A DNA stretch of 24,204 nucleotides from positions 1 through 24,204 of IMG/VR virus record IMGVR_UViG_3300037285_000205, one strand, 5' to 3'. The stretch is from a virus. Within the stretch, counting starts at the first letter, position 1; every line of letters begins with the position of its first letter. This document shows, piece after piece, positions 1 through 6,711 of the stretch. Under the pieces are notes generated by a model that did no database searches, was not told the DNA's origin, and was given only the letters and a program-made list of their open reading frames with translations. The translations under genes and the position numbers were made by a program.

Positions 1-816
1 CACACATTCATGCTCACGACGGAAACGTTCGTCACCAATCTTTGCACGTTCTTCAGCAGCCCATGCATCATCACGATCAGGATGCTTGTCCCATTTTGTA
101 AGGTATGGACGGAATCCGTTGACACCTATTTCTGTTTCATTACCATATGCATCCACGCGCTTATTAGCTTGTTTCCAAATTCTGGCAAATTGGTCGTCGT
201 CTTGGTTTGGTGTGCTAGTGATAATACATTTGCCACCAGTTGACAATGTAGGTGAAATACTTGTCCAAAATTCTTCTGCAATTCTAGGCTGCACAAATGC
301 AAATTCGTCCAAGTATACTAATGACAGTGACATGCCTCGACCAGTGTTCTCAGTGGTGGCCTGAGCAATGATCTTGCTGCCATTGTCAAACTCCAGCGAA
401 CCTTTGTTGTACGTTGTCACGCCCGCTCTGATGCTGTCAGGGCAACTTTCGTACATATATCTCAGTCGTGCCATAATCTCGTTTGCACCGTCACGCTTGT
501 GTGCTGCTACTAAGATTGTGCTGTCTGGTTTGAACATTGCAAACCAAAGTAGATATGCGGCTGCACAAGTTGATTTACCTGTTTGGCGTGATAACAAACT
601 GATGGAAAAACGATAATCGTTGTATGAATTAATCAACCCCTCTTGGAAGTCATATAAGTCAAATGGCAACCGGCCCTTGGTGGGGTGTTGAATATAGCAA
701 TAATTACGAATAAAATACAAGGGATTAACCGAGCAAAGGGCTAATTCCCTAAGCTCGTTCTGTGTTAACCGTTCTGTCTGATATGGTCGTTTTGTTAGAT
801 CAGTGTTTTGTGTCAT
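1..816 (-). CDS. 17: Terminase large subunit, gp17-like, N-terminal ATPase part (cut by window start)
   Basis: Packaging motor ATPase that drives DNA into the prohead and, through a C-terminal nuclease domain, cuts the concatemer. Reading the reverse strand from the ATG at 816 gives 272 codons with no stop to the window edge. The product shows a Walker A motif SRQTGKST at about residues 76-83, a Walker B VYLDEF at about 167-172 and a coupling motif TSTP at about 200-203, the order seen in T4 gp17. An N-terminal stretch (residues 30-60, with YDFQEG) matches the adenine-binding region of these proteins. The nuclease domain lies outside the window. It starts 6 bases after the preceding gene, with no clear Shine-Dalgarno, so translation is probably coupled. 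gp16 lies upstream in the same operon, separated by two other genes. Confidence 0.93.
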   Translation of the reverse strand, partial: MTQNTDLTKRPYQTERLTQNELRELALCSVNPLYFIRNYCYIQHPTKGRLPFDLYDFQEGLINSYNDYRFSISLLSRQTGKSTCAAAYLLWFAMFKPDSTILVAAHKRDGANEIMARLRYMYESCPDSIRAGVTTYNKGSLEFDNGSKIIAQATTENTGRGMSLSLVYLDEFAFVQPRIAEEFWTSISPTLSTGGKCIITSTPNQDDDQFARIWKQANKRVDAYGNETEIGVNGFRPYLTKWDKHPDRDDAWAAEERAKIGDERFRREHECV

Positions 817-822
817 CAGTGT

Positions 823-1512
823 TTACTTTGTGTTCTTGAACTTCTTATAGCTCTCACTCAGTGTCTTGGGTGTATGAGTTTCAGAAACTGTAACCTTTGA
901 TGGCTTGGCGTTTAAGTAACGACGCAGGCTGTTGTCAACAGTTTCGCCTTCTGGCTGATCCATGACGTGACCTTTGTCTTCATAGTTTTTATAAACTGAG
1001 TTGGACCATTCACGCATTTGCTCTTGCTCACTGACTGGCTTGTCTTTGGCAGCTTTTTTAAATGATTCTTCTTTGTCACCATCTTTGTCAACATCAAGGA
1101 AGTCTGGCTTATCAGCTTCATCCAATTCTTCATCGTCATCCACAGCTTCGTAAACTGAGGCTGCCCATTCGCGCATCATCTGACTTTCAGTTTTCATTTC
1201 AGCGTCTTTAGCAGCTTTTTTGGCTGTTTCGTCTTTGTCGCCATCGTCATCAATATCAGCAAAATCTGGCTTTGCTGCTTCTTCTAAGTCAGCGTCATGT
1301 GGGGAATCAGAACCTGGGTGACCTGATTTGTCACATTTGCATTCACCATCACAATCGCCATCGCATTCACCATGTGAATCTTCATTAACAACGCGGAGGC
1401 TTTCGTTAATCTGATACATGTTGTTACGTGATTGGTCTGCTGTGGGGTCTGCAGCCACAACTGGTGTAACACCTGCTAATTCGCGCATTCTGTCTAAATT
1501 ATTTTTATCCAT
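823..1512 (-). CDS. Acidic protein with two calcium-loop-like repeats; probable virion protein
   Basis: 229-residue, very acidic, repetitive protein of no assigned function. It contains two copies of a module: KPDF-x-DIDDDGDKDE followed by a KKAAKD helix and MREWAASVYE (about residues 81-122), then KPDFLDVDKDGDKEE, KKAAKD and MREWSNSVYK (about 134-176). The DxDxDGDxxE spacing resembles EF-hand or dockerin calcium loops. Before them, residues 46-62 hold four closely spaced Cys in an Asp/Gly-rich run (CDGDCDGECKC), a possible metal site. Similar KPDF-DxDxDGD modules occur in virion-associated proteins of marine T4-like phages. It overlaps the upstream gene as TAATG, so translation is coupled, and it sits directly before gp17, which suggests a head or packaging role. 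Function is not established. Confidence 0.85.
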   Translation of the reverse strand: MDKNNLDRMRELAGVTPVVAADPTADQSRNNMYQINESLRVVNEDSHGECDGDCDGECKCDKSGHPGSDSPHDADLEEAAKPDFADIDDDGDKDETAKKAAKDAEMKTESQMMREWAASVYEAVDDDEELDEADKPDFLDVDKDGDKEESFKKAAKDKPVSEQEQMREWSNSVYKNYEDKGHVMDQPEGETVDNSLRRYLNAKPSKVTVSETHTPKTLSESYKKFKNTK

Positions 1513-2027
1513 TATTTCTTCACTTTCACTTTTGTTGTGTGTTCTTTACGGCCTTTTGCAAGGGACTTAATGAACGACGCATTGTACTTGTCACCATAAT
1601 AATCAGTGCCTTTTACTTTGTCAGCTTCTGAGTATTTTTCGTCTGTTAGACGTGGCTTGTACTTGGTCTCTGCCGTTTCTTCAGTTTCGTCTTCGATATG
1701 AAGCGGTTCATCTTTGTTGCGCACAATAATAAAGCGTTCGTGGATGCCCATCTTTTGTGTTAGTTCAGCCAGCAATTGCAATGGCGATGCTGGTTGTCGT
1801 GTCTTAAAATCAATCATGTAAACTTCTGCTGCATCAATACTGCGGAAATCACGTGGATTCTTTTGCATAATGGTTTTGGTGGGGGTAGTGATATCATAAC
1901 CATCGTATTTGCGTAGGTGCAACTCCATTGCGTCGAGTTGCTCGTCTGTTGGCTCTTTGGCGATCTTTACACGGAATTCATGTACTGATTCGTTTTCTGC
2001 CAAATATTGCCCTAAATTCTTAACCAT
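1512..2027 (-). CDS. Conserved marine T4-like phage protein, probable virion component
   Basis: 171 residues, not matching a named family that I can recognise with certainty, though proteins of this shape sit between gp16 and gp17 in other marine T4-like phages. The N-terminus MVKNLGQYLAE resembles the T4 capsid-targeting peptide (MKTYQEFIAE in the internal proteins) and ends in an LxE protease-type site. A mixed alpha/beta core follows (residues 14-110) and then a charged, Lys-rich tail. The start has a good ribosome site (AGGAG, 7 bases upstream), and a late-promoter octamer lies 27 bases upstream. It overlaps the downstream gene by TAATG. Expression is therefore late, consistent with a structural or packaged protein. 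Confidence 0.85.
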   Translation of the reverse strand: MVKNLGQYLAENESVHEFRVKIAKEPTDEQLDAMELHLRKYDGYDITTPTKTIMQKNPRDFRSIDAAEVYMIDFKTRQPASPLQLLAELTQKMGIHERFIIVRNKDEPLHIEDETEETAETKYKPRLTDEKYSEADKVKGTDYYGDKYNASFIKSLAKGRKEHTTKVKVKK

Positions 2028-2053
2028 AGGAGTTCTCCTGTATTCTATGCTGG

Positions 2054-2061
2054 TATTTATG
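2054..2061 (-). promoter_or_regulatory. T4-type late promoter octamer (CATAAATA)
   Basis: The minus strand reads CATAAATACC, 7/8 to the T4 late consensus TATAAATA. It overlaps the gp16 stop codon and lies 27 bases before the 2027 start. A late promoter here would uncouple the last three genes, including gp17, from the homing-endonuclease insertion upstream. Confidence 0.65.
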
Positions 2062-2590
2062 TGTCTTCGCCGTCTTTCAAGCCGGCAATGATGTCGTTAA
2101 GCATGTCGTTGCGTGATGACACGATATAGCCCTCAGTCTCTTGAACGTCTTCACCGTCAATCTTTTTCAAATGGCGTTCTTTGAGATATGCCAGCTTTTC
2201 ATCTTCATGTGATAACTTGGCTTTGGCAAGTTGTAGTTTGATCATTTCCAACTTCTTTTGTGCTTTATTAGTCTTGGCTGTTAGTGCATTACCCAACATA
2301 CTGCTGGCTGCATTGAATATATCAGCTGCAAATCTATCTTCTACATTTTTGCCCAGATCAATTAAATCATCGAAAGCGTCAACTGCTTTTTTTGCATAAC
2401 CATCAAAGTCTTCATCCATGGTATCCAAACCAGACACTTGTGGTAGGGCAGAGTCAATTTTATCAGCCTGTGCCATTATTTGATGCATTTCATCTACTGA
2501 GAATTCATTTTCATCATCATCCTCTACCTCAATTACTTCTGGAAGGTCCATTGGCGGTAGATTAAATGTTTCTTCTAATTTTCGTGTCAT
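2057..2590 (-). CDS. 16: Terminase small subunit, gp16-like
   Basis: DNA-recognition and regulatory subunit of the packaging terminase, partner of gp17. The 177-residue product has an acidic N-terminal region (residues 10-40), a helical central domain (about 60-140) ending in a long coiled-coil-like helix (TAKTNKAQKKLEMIKLQLAKAK), and a short acidic tail. That is the layout of T4 gp16, which is of similar length. The ATG at 2590 (MTRKLEETF) is preferred over an upstream in-frame start at 2629, because AAGGAA lies 8 bases upstream and the longer form would run into the preceding gene. The gap to the endonuclease gene upstream is 1 base. Identification is by architecture and context rather than catalytic motifs. 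Confidence 0.8.
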   Translation of the reverse strand: MTRKLEETFNLPPMDLPEVIEVEDDDENEFSVDEMHQIMAQADKIDSALPQVSGLDTMDEDFDGYAKKAVDAFDDLIDLGKNVEDRFAADIFNAASSMLGNALTAKTNKAQKKLEMIKLQLAKAKLSHEDEKLAYLKERHLKKIDGEDVQETEGYIVSSRNDMLNDIIAGLKDGEDT

Positions 2591-2591
2591 A

Positions 2592-3509
2592 TTATATTTC
2601 CTTATTAGACCACACACGTTTACCGTCAACTACGCGCCAGGTTTTTCCTGCTAACTTTCCGAAACGTTCTTTCCGTTCTTCATGTGTCAATTTTGCAATT
2701 GATTCTTTTTTAGACAACGACAATTTTTCTCGTTCTTCAGAGGATAAAGTTCTGCCGAATTTTGCTTTTCTTTCATCAGATGTCATCAGTGACATAGCTT
2801 CTTTTTTAGATTTTGAAATATTGTCTTTATGTTCTTTAGATTTATGTTTGCCTTTCAATGCATCACTTATTTTCTGTGAACGGTCAACTGTATATGATTC
2901 TGGTGAGCAGCATGAATTTAGCATTCGTTCTTTCTTTTGATCAGGAGATAATCCTGAAAGTGTGGTTGTCATTCCCAAACTAATATTATTTTTGTGTTGA
3001 TCAGATATTGGGCCTGAATGTTTGCCCGTGTTACCTTGCGTTATTTTGATTATAGTTTCCGTTGAATGATGCCACCCGATGCCCCTCAACTGTCTGCCTT
3101 TATTGGCGGCACTTATTTGCTGTCGCTGGTAAATAGGCATGGAACCATATGATGAGAATTTCCCATCACCATTATGCCGATTAATCCACAATGGATTATT
3201 CTTAGCGTCTATTTTATGTAATAATTTTGTTTCCCATAATATAGCATCATATGGATCGTCGAATATTTTTCGAATTCTTGGTATAAATGAGCTGATACCA
3301 TATTCATTTATAAGTGCACCAATTTCATTTGACGATGAAAAATAACTGACCCAAAGGTCAGACGGATGCGAATTCTTTGCATATCTGACCCCATAATAAT
3401 TTCGATTTGTAGGTATGTGATAAAGATGATATGTATAAGCCATACTATTATTTATAACTTCTAGGCTAGTGCTGTGTGTCATCTCTTCTAATTTTGATCG
3501 ATTTGTCAT
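2592..3509 (-). CDS. GIY-YIG-type homing endonuclease with NUMOD-like DNA-binding repeats
   Basis: Free-standing homing endonuclease, expected to cut phage DNA lacking the gene and so spread itself. The nuclease core begins at residue 24 (YTYHLYHIPTN), with YYGVRY at about 38-43 as the second GIY-YIG strand and a candidate catalytic Glu at about 93 in LWETKLL. The rest is Lys/Ser-rich with repeated NUMOD3-like motifs (HKNNISLGM near 172; KISDALKGKHKSKEHKDNISKS near 213) and a C-terminal TWRVVDGKRVW. There are two possible starts. The ATG at 3509 has AGGAA just upstream. The ATG at 3443 (MAYTYHLYH) begins exactly at the domain and lies 5 bases after a perfect TATAAATA. The gene interrupts the head operon between the KTSC gene and gp16. 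Confidence 0.85.
   Translation of the reverse strand: MTNRSKLEEMTHSTSLEVINNSMAYTYHLYHIPTNRNYYGVRYAKNSHPSDLWVSYFSSSNEIGALINEYGISSFIPRIRKIFDDPYDAILWETKLLHKIDAKNNPLWINRHNGDGKFSSYGSMPIYQRQQISAANKGRQLRGIGWHHSTETIIKITQGNTGKHSGPISDQHKNNISLGMTTTLSGLSPDQKKERMLNSCCSPESYTVDRSQKISDALKGKHKSKEHKDNISKSKKEAMSLMTSDERKAKFGRTLSSEEREKLSLSKKESIAKLTHEERKERFGKLAGKTWRVVDGKRVWSNKEI
3449..3456 (-). promoter_or_regulatory. Perfect T4 late promoter octamer inside the 5' end of the GIY-YIG gene
   Basis: The minus strand reads TATAAATA, then ATAGT, then the ATG at 3443 that opens the GIY-YIG domain. By T4 late numbering (octamer about -13 to -6) the transcript would begin at or beside this ATG. The same 5-base geometry is present at the second endonuclease gene. 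Confidence 0.6.
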
Positions 3510-3516
3510 ATTGTTC

Positions 3517-3741
3517 CTATATTCTAGTTGTGCTGTAATGGTCGCGAATATCGCTGTGCCAAAAACGGCCCTTGCTGTCAGCTAATACCCATTCTTCAAA
3601 CATTCCTTCAGGAACGCCTGCCACTTGATATGTTCTGCCACTGTTGAGTGTCATAATAACATCACCAAAGTCGCCATCGTATTCCAAGTCTTCAATCCAG
3701 CTTGAGTCTACTGCTACTTCGTTTAATTGATATAATCTCAT
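3517..3741 (-). CDS. KTSC-domain small protein with capsid-targeting-like N-terminus
   Basis: 74 residues. From residue 14 on it matches the KTSC domain: SSWIEDLEYDGDFGDVIMTL, then YQVAGVPEGMFEEWVLADSKGRFWHSDIRDHY, with the characteristic S-x-I...Y, V-P, A-x-S-K-G and N/D-I-R-x-Y pattern. KTSC domains occur alone or fused to RNA-processing proteins; their role in phages is unknown. The first eight residues, MRLYQLNE, precede the domain and match the LxE-ending peptide of the neighbouring gene. The start overlaps the upstream stop as ATGA, with GGAGAAG as ribosome site, so it is co-translated with the ADP-ribosyltransferase-like gene. Confidence 0.8.
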   Translation of the reverse strand: MRLYQLNEVAVDSSWIEDLEYDGDFGDVIMTLNSGRTYQVAGVPEGMFEEWVLADSKGRFWHSDIRDHYSTTRI

Positions 3742-4301
3742 GTTGCTTCTCCGTTTGATACTGGTGTGGCCACTATATCTGTGTTTATGATTGCATAAAA
3801 CATTGACTCAGATTCAAGCAATCCATCTATTGGGATCGTCTCGTTCCATCCAGTTACAAACGTAATAACATCTGACGCCTGTGTTAATTCAATTTGCCAA
3901 TCACGTACCATTTGTGGTGCCATTTTACTATACAACTCTCTAAAATGGTATTCTTCCACATCTTCTGGTTCTGCTACTTCCATACCATAGTCTGAAAATA
4001 TATACCAAAAGTCTTCATTATTGTTGCTCAAATACGCTATCAATGCAATTGCGTTATTTTGATCAATCACACTGTCGACTGAGCTTCTGCTGTCAACAAT
4101 CTGTAATCCACGCAGATCAATAGCTGATACTTTGGGACCATAATTAGTAGCAACCTTGATGTCAGGAGTGAAATAAATTCCCACGCCCTCTTGGTTGTTG
4201 CTGGTATCATGCATCATCCACTTGGCTTGCAAATCAGTTGTGCCAATGTTGTCGCCATGGTAAACAATGTTATTGCTTTCAAATAATTCTCTAAATCTCA
4301 T
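3738..4301 (-). CDS. Putative ADP-ribosyltransferase-fold protein with capsid-targeting-like N-terminus
   Basis: 187 residues. Residues 12-65 read NIVYHGDN...EGVGIYFTPDIKVATNYG...VSAIDLRG. This is the arrangement of an ART/PARP-like fold: a Y-H-G strand for NAD binding, then a G-x-GIYFT strand-loop and helix with a conserved Tyr, then a further strand. The third catalytic acidic residue cannot be assigned by eye, so activity is uncertain. The N-terminus MRFRELFE ends in an LxE site and resembles T4 capsid-targeting peptides; T4 itself packages and injects an ADP-ribosyltransferase, Alt. It has a good ribosome site (AGGAAG). It overlaps the gp4 stop by ATGA upstream and the KTSC gene by ATGA downstream, so it belongs to the head operon. 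Confidence 0.75.
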   Translation of the reverse strand: MRFRELFESNNIVYHGDNIGTTDLQAKWMMHDTSNNQEGVGIYFTPDIKVATNYGPKVSAIDLRGLQIVDSRSSVDSVIDQNNAIALIAYLSNNNEDFWYIFSDYGMEVAEPEDVEEYHFRELYSKMAPQMVRDWQIELTQASDVITFVTGWNETIPIDGLLESESMFYAIINTDIVATPVSNGEAT

Positions 4302-4780
4302 CGTTTCTTCCTACTGGCCACTTTGGCTACTTTGGGTTTGCGCTGTGCTCGTGCCTTTTGCGGCTTGTTGAATATATCTTTTTCGGTGACAATACGGAAT
4401 CCGATGCCCTGCTGCTTACACCATTGTCTGGCATATGCCCATTTTGCTTCGTTGATTACAGCTTGCGCTTGATCATACTGCCCTTTGGCCTGACCCATGA
4501 CTTGGCCACTGGGCTTGATTTCCACAATCTCTGCATGCTTTTTGCCATCATTATCCACATACACCACAAAGAAATCTGGAATGTAATTTGAACGTTTGCC
4601 AGTAATGGGATTGATGTATGGAATTTTGTGACTTTCACTGGCCCATGCTAAAATGTTGGGATGGTCATCGCACATACGACAGAATTTCAGTTCCCAGCCT
4701 GATCTATACTTGGGAATATGTTTGCCTATGTACTTTTCAGTATTTCTAGGTTGATAGTTGCCTTGTTGAAAGTTTACCAT
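4298..4780 (-). CDS. 4: Head completion protein, gp4-like (nuclease fold)
   Basis: Caps the filled head before tail joining in T4-type phages; mutants lacking it give heads that cannot join tails. The 160-residue product begins GNYQPRNTEKYIGKHIPKYRSGWE. It continues with IPYINPITGKRSNYIPDFFV at about residues 59-78 and an EIVEIKPSGQ strand at about 90-99, matching the gp4 family, with PDF and ExK as the endonuclease-like residues, and ends in a basic tail. Length agrees with T4 gp4 (about 150). The ATG at 4780 is chosen because family members begin shortly before the YxPxNxEKYxG motif; an in-frame ATG at 4807 also exists. Neither has a clear ribosome site. It starts the minus-strand head operon, divergent from the early island. 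Confidence 0.85.
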   Translation of the reverse strand: MVNFQQGNYQPRNTEKYIGKHIPKYRSGWELKFCRMCDDHPNILAWASESHKIPYINPITGKRSNYIPDFFVVYVDNDGKKHAEIVEIKPSGQVMGQAKGQYDQAQAVINEAKWAYARQWCKQQGIGFRIVTEKDIFNKPQKARAQRKPKVAKVASRKKR

Positions 4781-4795
4781 ACTGATATTTAGCTG

Positions 4796-4824
4796 TTGAC
4801 AAAGCATAGTGTCTCACTTATATT
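4796..4824 (+). promoter_or_regulatory. Strong sigma70-like early promoter
   Basis: TTGACA at 4796-4801, 17-base spacer, TATATT at 4819-4824: consensus -35 and 5/6 -10. It faces the 4845 gene and sits in the gap divergent from gp4, so host RNA polymerase can drive this island early. Confidence 0.8.
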
Positions 4825-4844
4825 GGACAAGAAGGAGTTATACT

Positions 4845-5129
4845 ATGAGTGGAATGGAAGTATTTTATGGTGTGTATGAAAAATCAGACCTCATCCTAAC
4901 TGATGAAGACGATGCCCGGTATGTACTGGAACAAAAACACGGTTGCTATTTTGTCGATGTTGACGGGCAGCTTTATTCATTCTATGCTTTGGATAAGGTC
5001 AACCCACGCGAGTTTGGGCTTGTTATTGAACCGTCAGACCAACATCGTTTTATCTGTTATTTTCATAATGGTGGGGGTGAAATTCATGCAGTTGTGGCAG
5101 ACCTAATCAGGACGCAGGTCACAAAATGA
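4845..5129 (+). CDS. Unknown early protein, 94 residues
   Basis: No family recognised. The protein is acidic and soluble-looking, beginning MSGMEVFYGVYEKSDLILTD, with several alternating hydrophobic strands (YFVDVDGQLYSFYAL, FGLVIEP, FICYFHNGGGEIHAVVADL) that suggest a small alpha/beta or beta domain. The ATG at 4845 has a strong ribosome site (GAAGGAG, 7 bases upstream). A more upstream in-frame ATG at 4809 overlaps the promoter's -10 region and is rejected. It is followed with an ATGA overlap by a second small gene. The sigma70-like promoter and its orientation opposite to the structural genes suggest early expression. Confidence 0.8.
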   Translation: MSGMEVFYGVYEKSDLILTDEDDARYVLEQKHGCYFVDVDGQLYSFYALDKVNPREFGLVIEPSDQHRFICYFHNGGGEIHAVVADLIRTQVTK

Positions 5130-5374
5130 ACCGATATGCAAATATGTGCGTGAGTGAAAAGATGCGGTCAGAGAATTTTGTAAAAACTGTTTCAGTTGGT
5201 GATAAAATGTGGCCACGTGGTCAGTTTCATGAATTAACTGTGAATCTTACCATTACAGAAGGACATTCCATTATATACTATGAGGGATCAGCACGGGGAC
5301 ATATTTTTCCATTTCCTGAGGATTTTTACACAGGGTTGGCCTTGTGGTGGAAGCGATTTAAGGCAAAGCGTTAG
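5126..5374 (+). CDS. Unknown early protein, 82 residues
   Basis: No family recognised. Begins MNRYANMCVSEKMRSENFVK; the middle is strand-like (FHELTVNLTITEGHSIIYYEG) and the C-terminus is basic and aromatic (LALWWKRFKAKR). It overlaps the previous gene's stop by ATGA, indicating translational coupling and a two-gene transcript. It ends 5 bases from the convergent tail-tube-like gene with no visible terminator between them, so transcripts from the two strands may run into each other. Confidence 0.75.
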   Translation: MNRYANMCVSEKMRSENFVKTVSVGDKMWPRGQFHELTVNLTITEGHSIIYYEGSARGHIFPFPEDFYTGLALWWKRFKAKR

Positions 5375-5379
5375 CTGTT

Positions 5380-5976
5380 TTAATCGATTGGGAGGATATT
5401 TGCAATCTGTACACTTTCAGGTTGGAAAGTTACATTATACTTAACAGGTTGGCTGTCGCTATAATCAAGTGTATCACCTTGCATTGTGGTTATGTGTGGA
5501 TTTATTAGTATGGTTTCTCTGGATTGATTTTGGAAGCCGTTTTGGATAATTCTTATCTGGGGGAAAAAGTATCGATCAGCGTTGGGAGTGTATCCCTGGT
5601 CTGTAGTGAATAAAGGATTGACAGTGCTGGGGGCTTCTAGCCCCACTCGCTGATCGATACCGTTTCCGCCATTGAAGTAATGCTTGAGATAGGTTTGCAT
5701 TAGGTTGTGCCATTCATTATCGAATGTGTCGTAAAATGACACAGTGATCGGGTCGTAATTTAAACGAGTTTGAACCACTCGTTTTTTGTTGTATTGGTTC
5801 ATAACTGTACTGTCAATACCGTAGCTGGCTGCGCTGGCGCTGCTCACACGGGTAAACTCTATTGATGGTAGATTATAAATATCTACCATCAATGTAAAGT
5901 TAAATTTTTGACGCGGCACGAGCTGTTGATCGCTGTCGCTGCGAAAAGCATCCTGTGCAAAGTTACGAATAGCCAT
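5380..5976 (-). CDS. Tail-tube-fold virion protein (second gp19-like or baseplate tube protein)
   Basis: 198 residues. The N-terminal part (PRQKFNFTLMVDIYNLP) is followed by helix and strands with RLNYDPITVSFYDTFDNEWHNLMQTYLKHYF at about residues 69-99 and a C-terminal strand set (YSDSQPVKYNVTFQPESVQI). This is the arrangement of contractile-tail tube proteins, in which a beta-barrel ring subunit carries the 'Pi-T-V-x-F-x-D' strand. It follows the clearer gp19 homologue by 13 bases with its own AGGA site. It may be a second tube subunit or a baseplate tube-initiator protein of the gp54/gp48 type; sequence alone does not decide. Structural role is likely, exact position uncertain. Confidence 0.8.
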   Translation of the reverse strand: MAIRNFAQDAFRSDSDQQLVPRQKFNFTLMVDIYNLPSIEFTRVSSASAASYGIDSTVMNQYNKKRVVQTRLNYDPITVSFYDTFDNEWHNLMQTYLKHYFNGGNGIDQRVGLEAPSTVNPLFTTDQGYTPNADRYFFPQIRIIQNGFQNQSRETILINPHITTMQGDTLDYSDSQPVKYNVTFQPESVQIANILPID

Positions 5977-5989
5977 TAGTTAATCCTGT

Positions 5990-6595
5990 TTAAGTTGCTG
6001 TTGACAGGTCAGGTCCAGCAACACCATCGCTAAGTGAGTCAGCATCACCGCCATCAACTGTGTGCGCTGCATTGTCAAACTTAATGGTTACTGAAATTGT
6101 TTGGAATTCACCACCAGATGCATAGTTGGATTCATTATATGTCAAGTTTGAAATATAACAACCACTTAATACCCATGTGTCAAGAATTTGCGGATCAGGA
6201 TTGCCACCATTGAGGTTTTGAATCTCCACTTGAAACTTATAGCTGATTCCGGCTTTTGGTGAACTTTGTGTAGCCATGTCTATCTGCTTGGCCACTTGTG
6301 AGTCTAACTTACGGCTGGTTTGTGAATCAATATCATCACGCAACTCAATGGTAATAGGTTCCCATGTGTGCTTACCAGCAAGATAAATCTTACTGTTGTA
6401 TGTGTCCACTACCACTTCATCGTGTGACATGTTTGGACGTTGTACGCTAATCACGTTGTGTGTTACTTGGTCCAAGTCAGCACCATCGCCCATATTTGTG
6501 AAGTTTACACGGAAACGATAGCTTAGTTTGGGCATCAATGTGCCTCGGCTCTCCCCTGTGTTTAACGGTACGCTTAATTTATCTAGAACTGCCAT
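5990..6595 (-). CDS. 19: Tail tube protein, gp19-like
   Basis: Forms the inner tube of the contractile tail. The 201-residue product starts MAVLDKLSVPLNTGESRGTL. It has SYRFRVNFTNMG at about residues 24-35, a strand HNVISVQRPNMSHDEVVV, the conserved HTWEPITIELRDDI at about 75-88, and a C-terminal WVLSGCYISNLTYNESNYASGGEFQTISVTIKFDNA, as in T4-like gp19. It is somewhat longer than T4 gp19 (163 residues). The ATG at 6595 is chosen over an upstream in-frame ATG at 6661 because GGAG lies 8 bases before it and because a late promoter octamer at 6628-6635 would truncate the longer form. Next to the sheath gene it is separated by an early island and an endonuclease gene. Confidence 0.88.
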   Translation of the reverse strand: MAVLDKLSVPLNTGESRGTLMPKLSYRFRVNFTNMGDGADLDQVTHNVISVQRPNMSHDEVVVDTYNSKIYLAGKHTWEPITIELRDDIDSQTSRKLDSQVAKQIDMATQSSPKAGISYKFQVEIQNLNGGNPDPQILDTWVLSGCYISNLTYNESNYASGGEFQTISVTIKFDNAAHTVDGGDADSLSDGVAGPDLSTAT

Positions 6596-6627
6596 TATAT
6601 TCTCCTCATAGTATGCTCTGCTGTAAG

Positions 6628-6635
6628 TATTTATT
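6628..6635 (-). promoter_or_regulatory. T4-type late promoter octamer for gp19 (AATAAATA)
   Basis: The minus strand reads AATAAATACTT, 7/8 to TATAAATA, 32 bases before the gp19 ATG and upstream of its GGAG site. The identical AATAAATACT string precedes the sheath gene gp18, which supports a genuine shared late signal. Confidence 0.7.
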
Positions 6636-6654
6636 AGATTTGGACATTTTTTTA

Positions 6655-6681
6655 TTGACATTATTTAGCCCATAGTATACA
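6655..6681 (+). promoter_or_regulatory. Sigma70-like early promoter of the 6712 island
   Basis: TTGACA at 6655-6660 followed by TATACA at 6676-6681 (15-base spacer) or TACAGT at 6678-6683 (17-base spacer). The downstream leader contains GCAAAAAAGGAATA, shared with the early genes starting at 13441 and 13899. Confidence 0.65.
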
Positions 6682-6711
6682 GTCTAAGAGTAGGCAAAAA
6701 AGGAATACATG

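Noticed and set aside
86-616. Plus-strand frames at the window start
   Set aside because: They are antisense to the clear gp17 ATPase reading frame with Walker A, B and C motifs.
2028-2045. Hairpin AGGAG/CTCCT masking the ribosome site of the 2027 gene
   Set aside because: The loop would be only two bases for the full stem; with four pairs it is too weak to assert.
5874-5881. Perfect TATAAATA on the plus strand
   Set aside because: It lies inside the minus-strand tube-like gene, encodes conserved residues there, and no plus-strand gene starts close after it; a few chance matches are expected in 24 kb of AT-leaning DNA.
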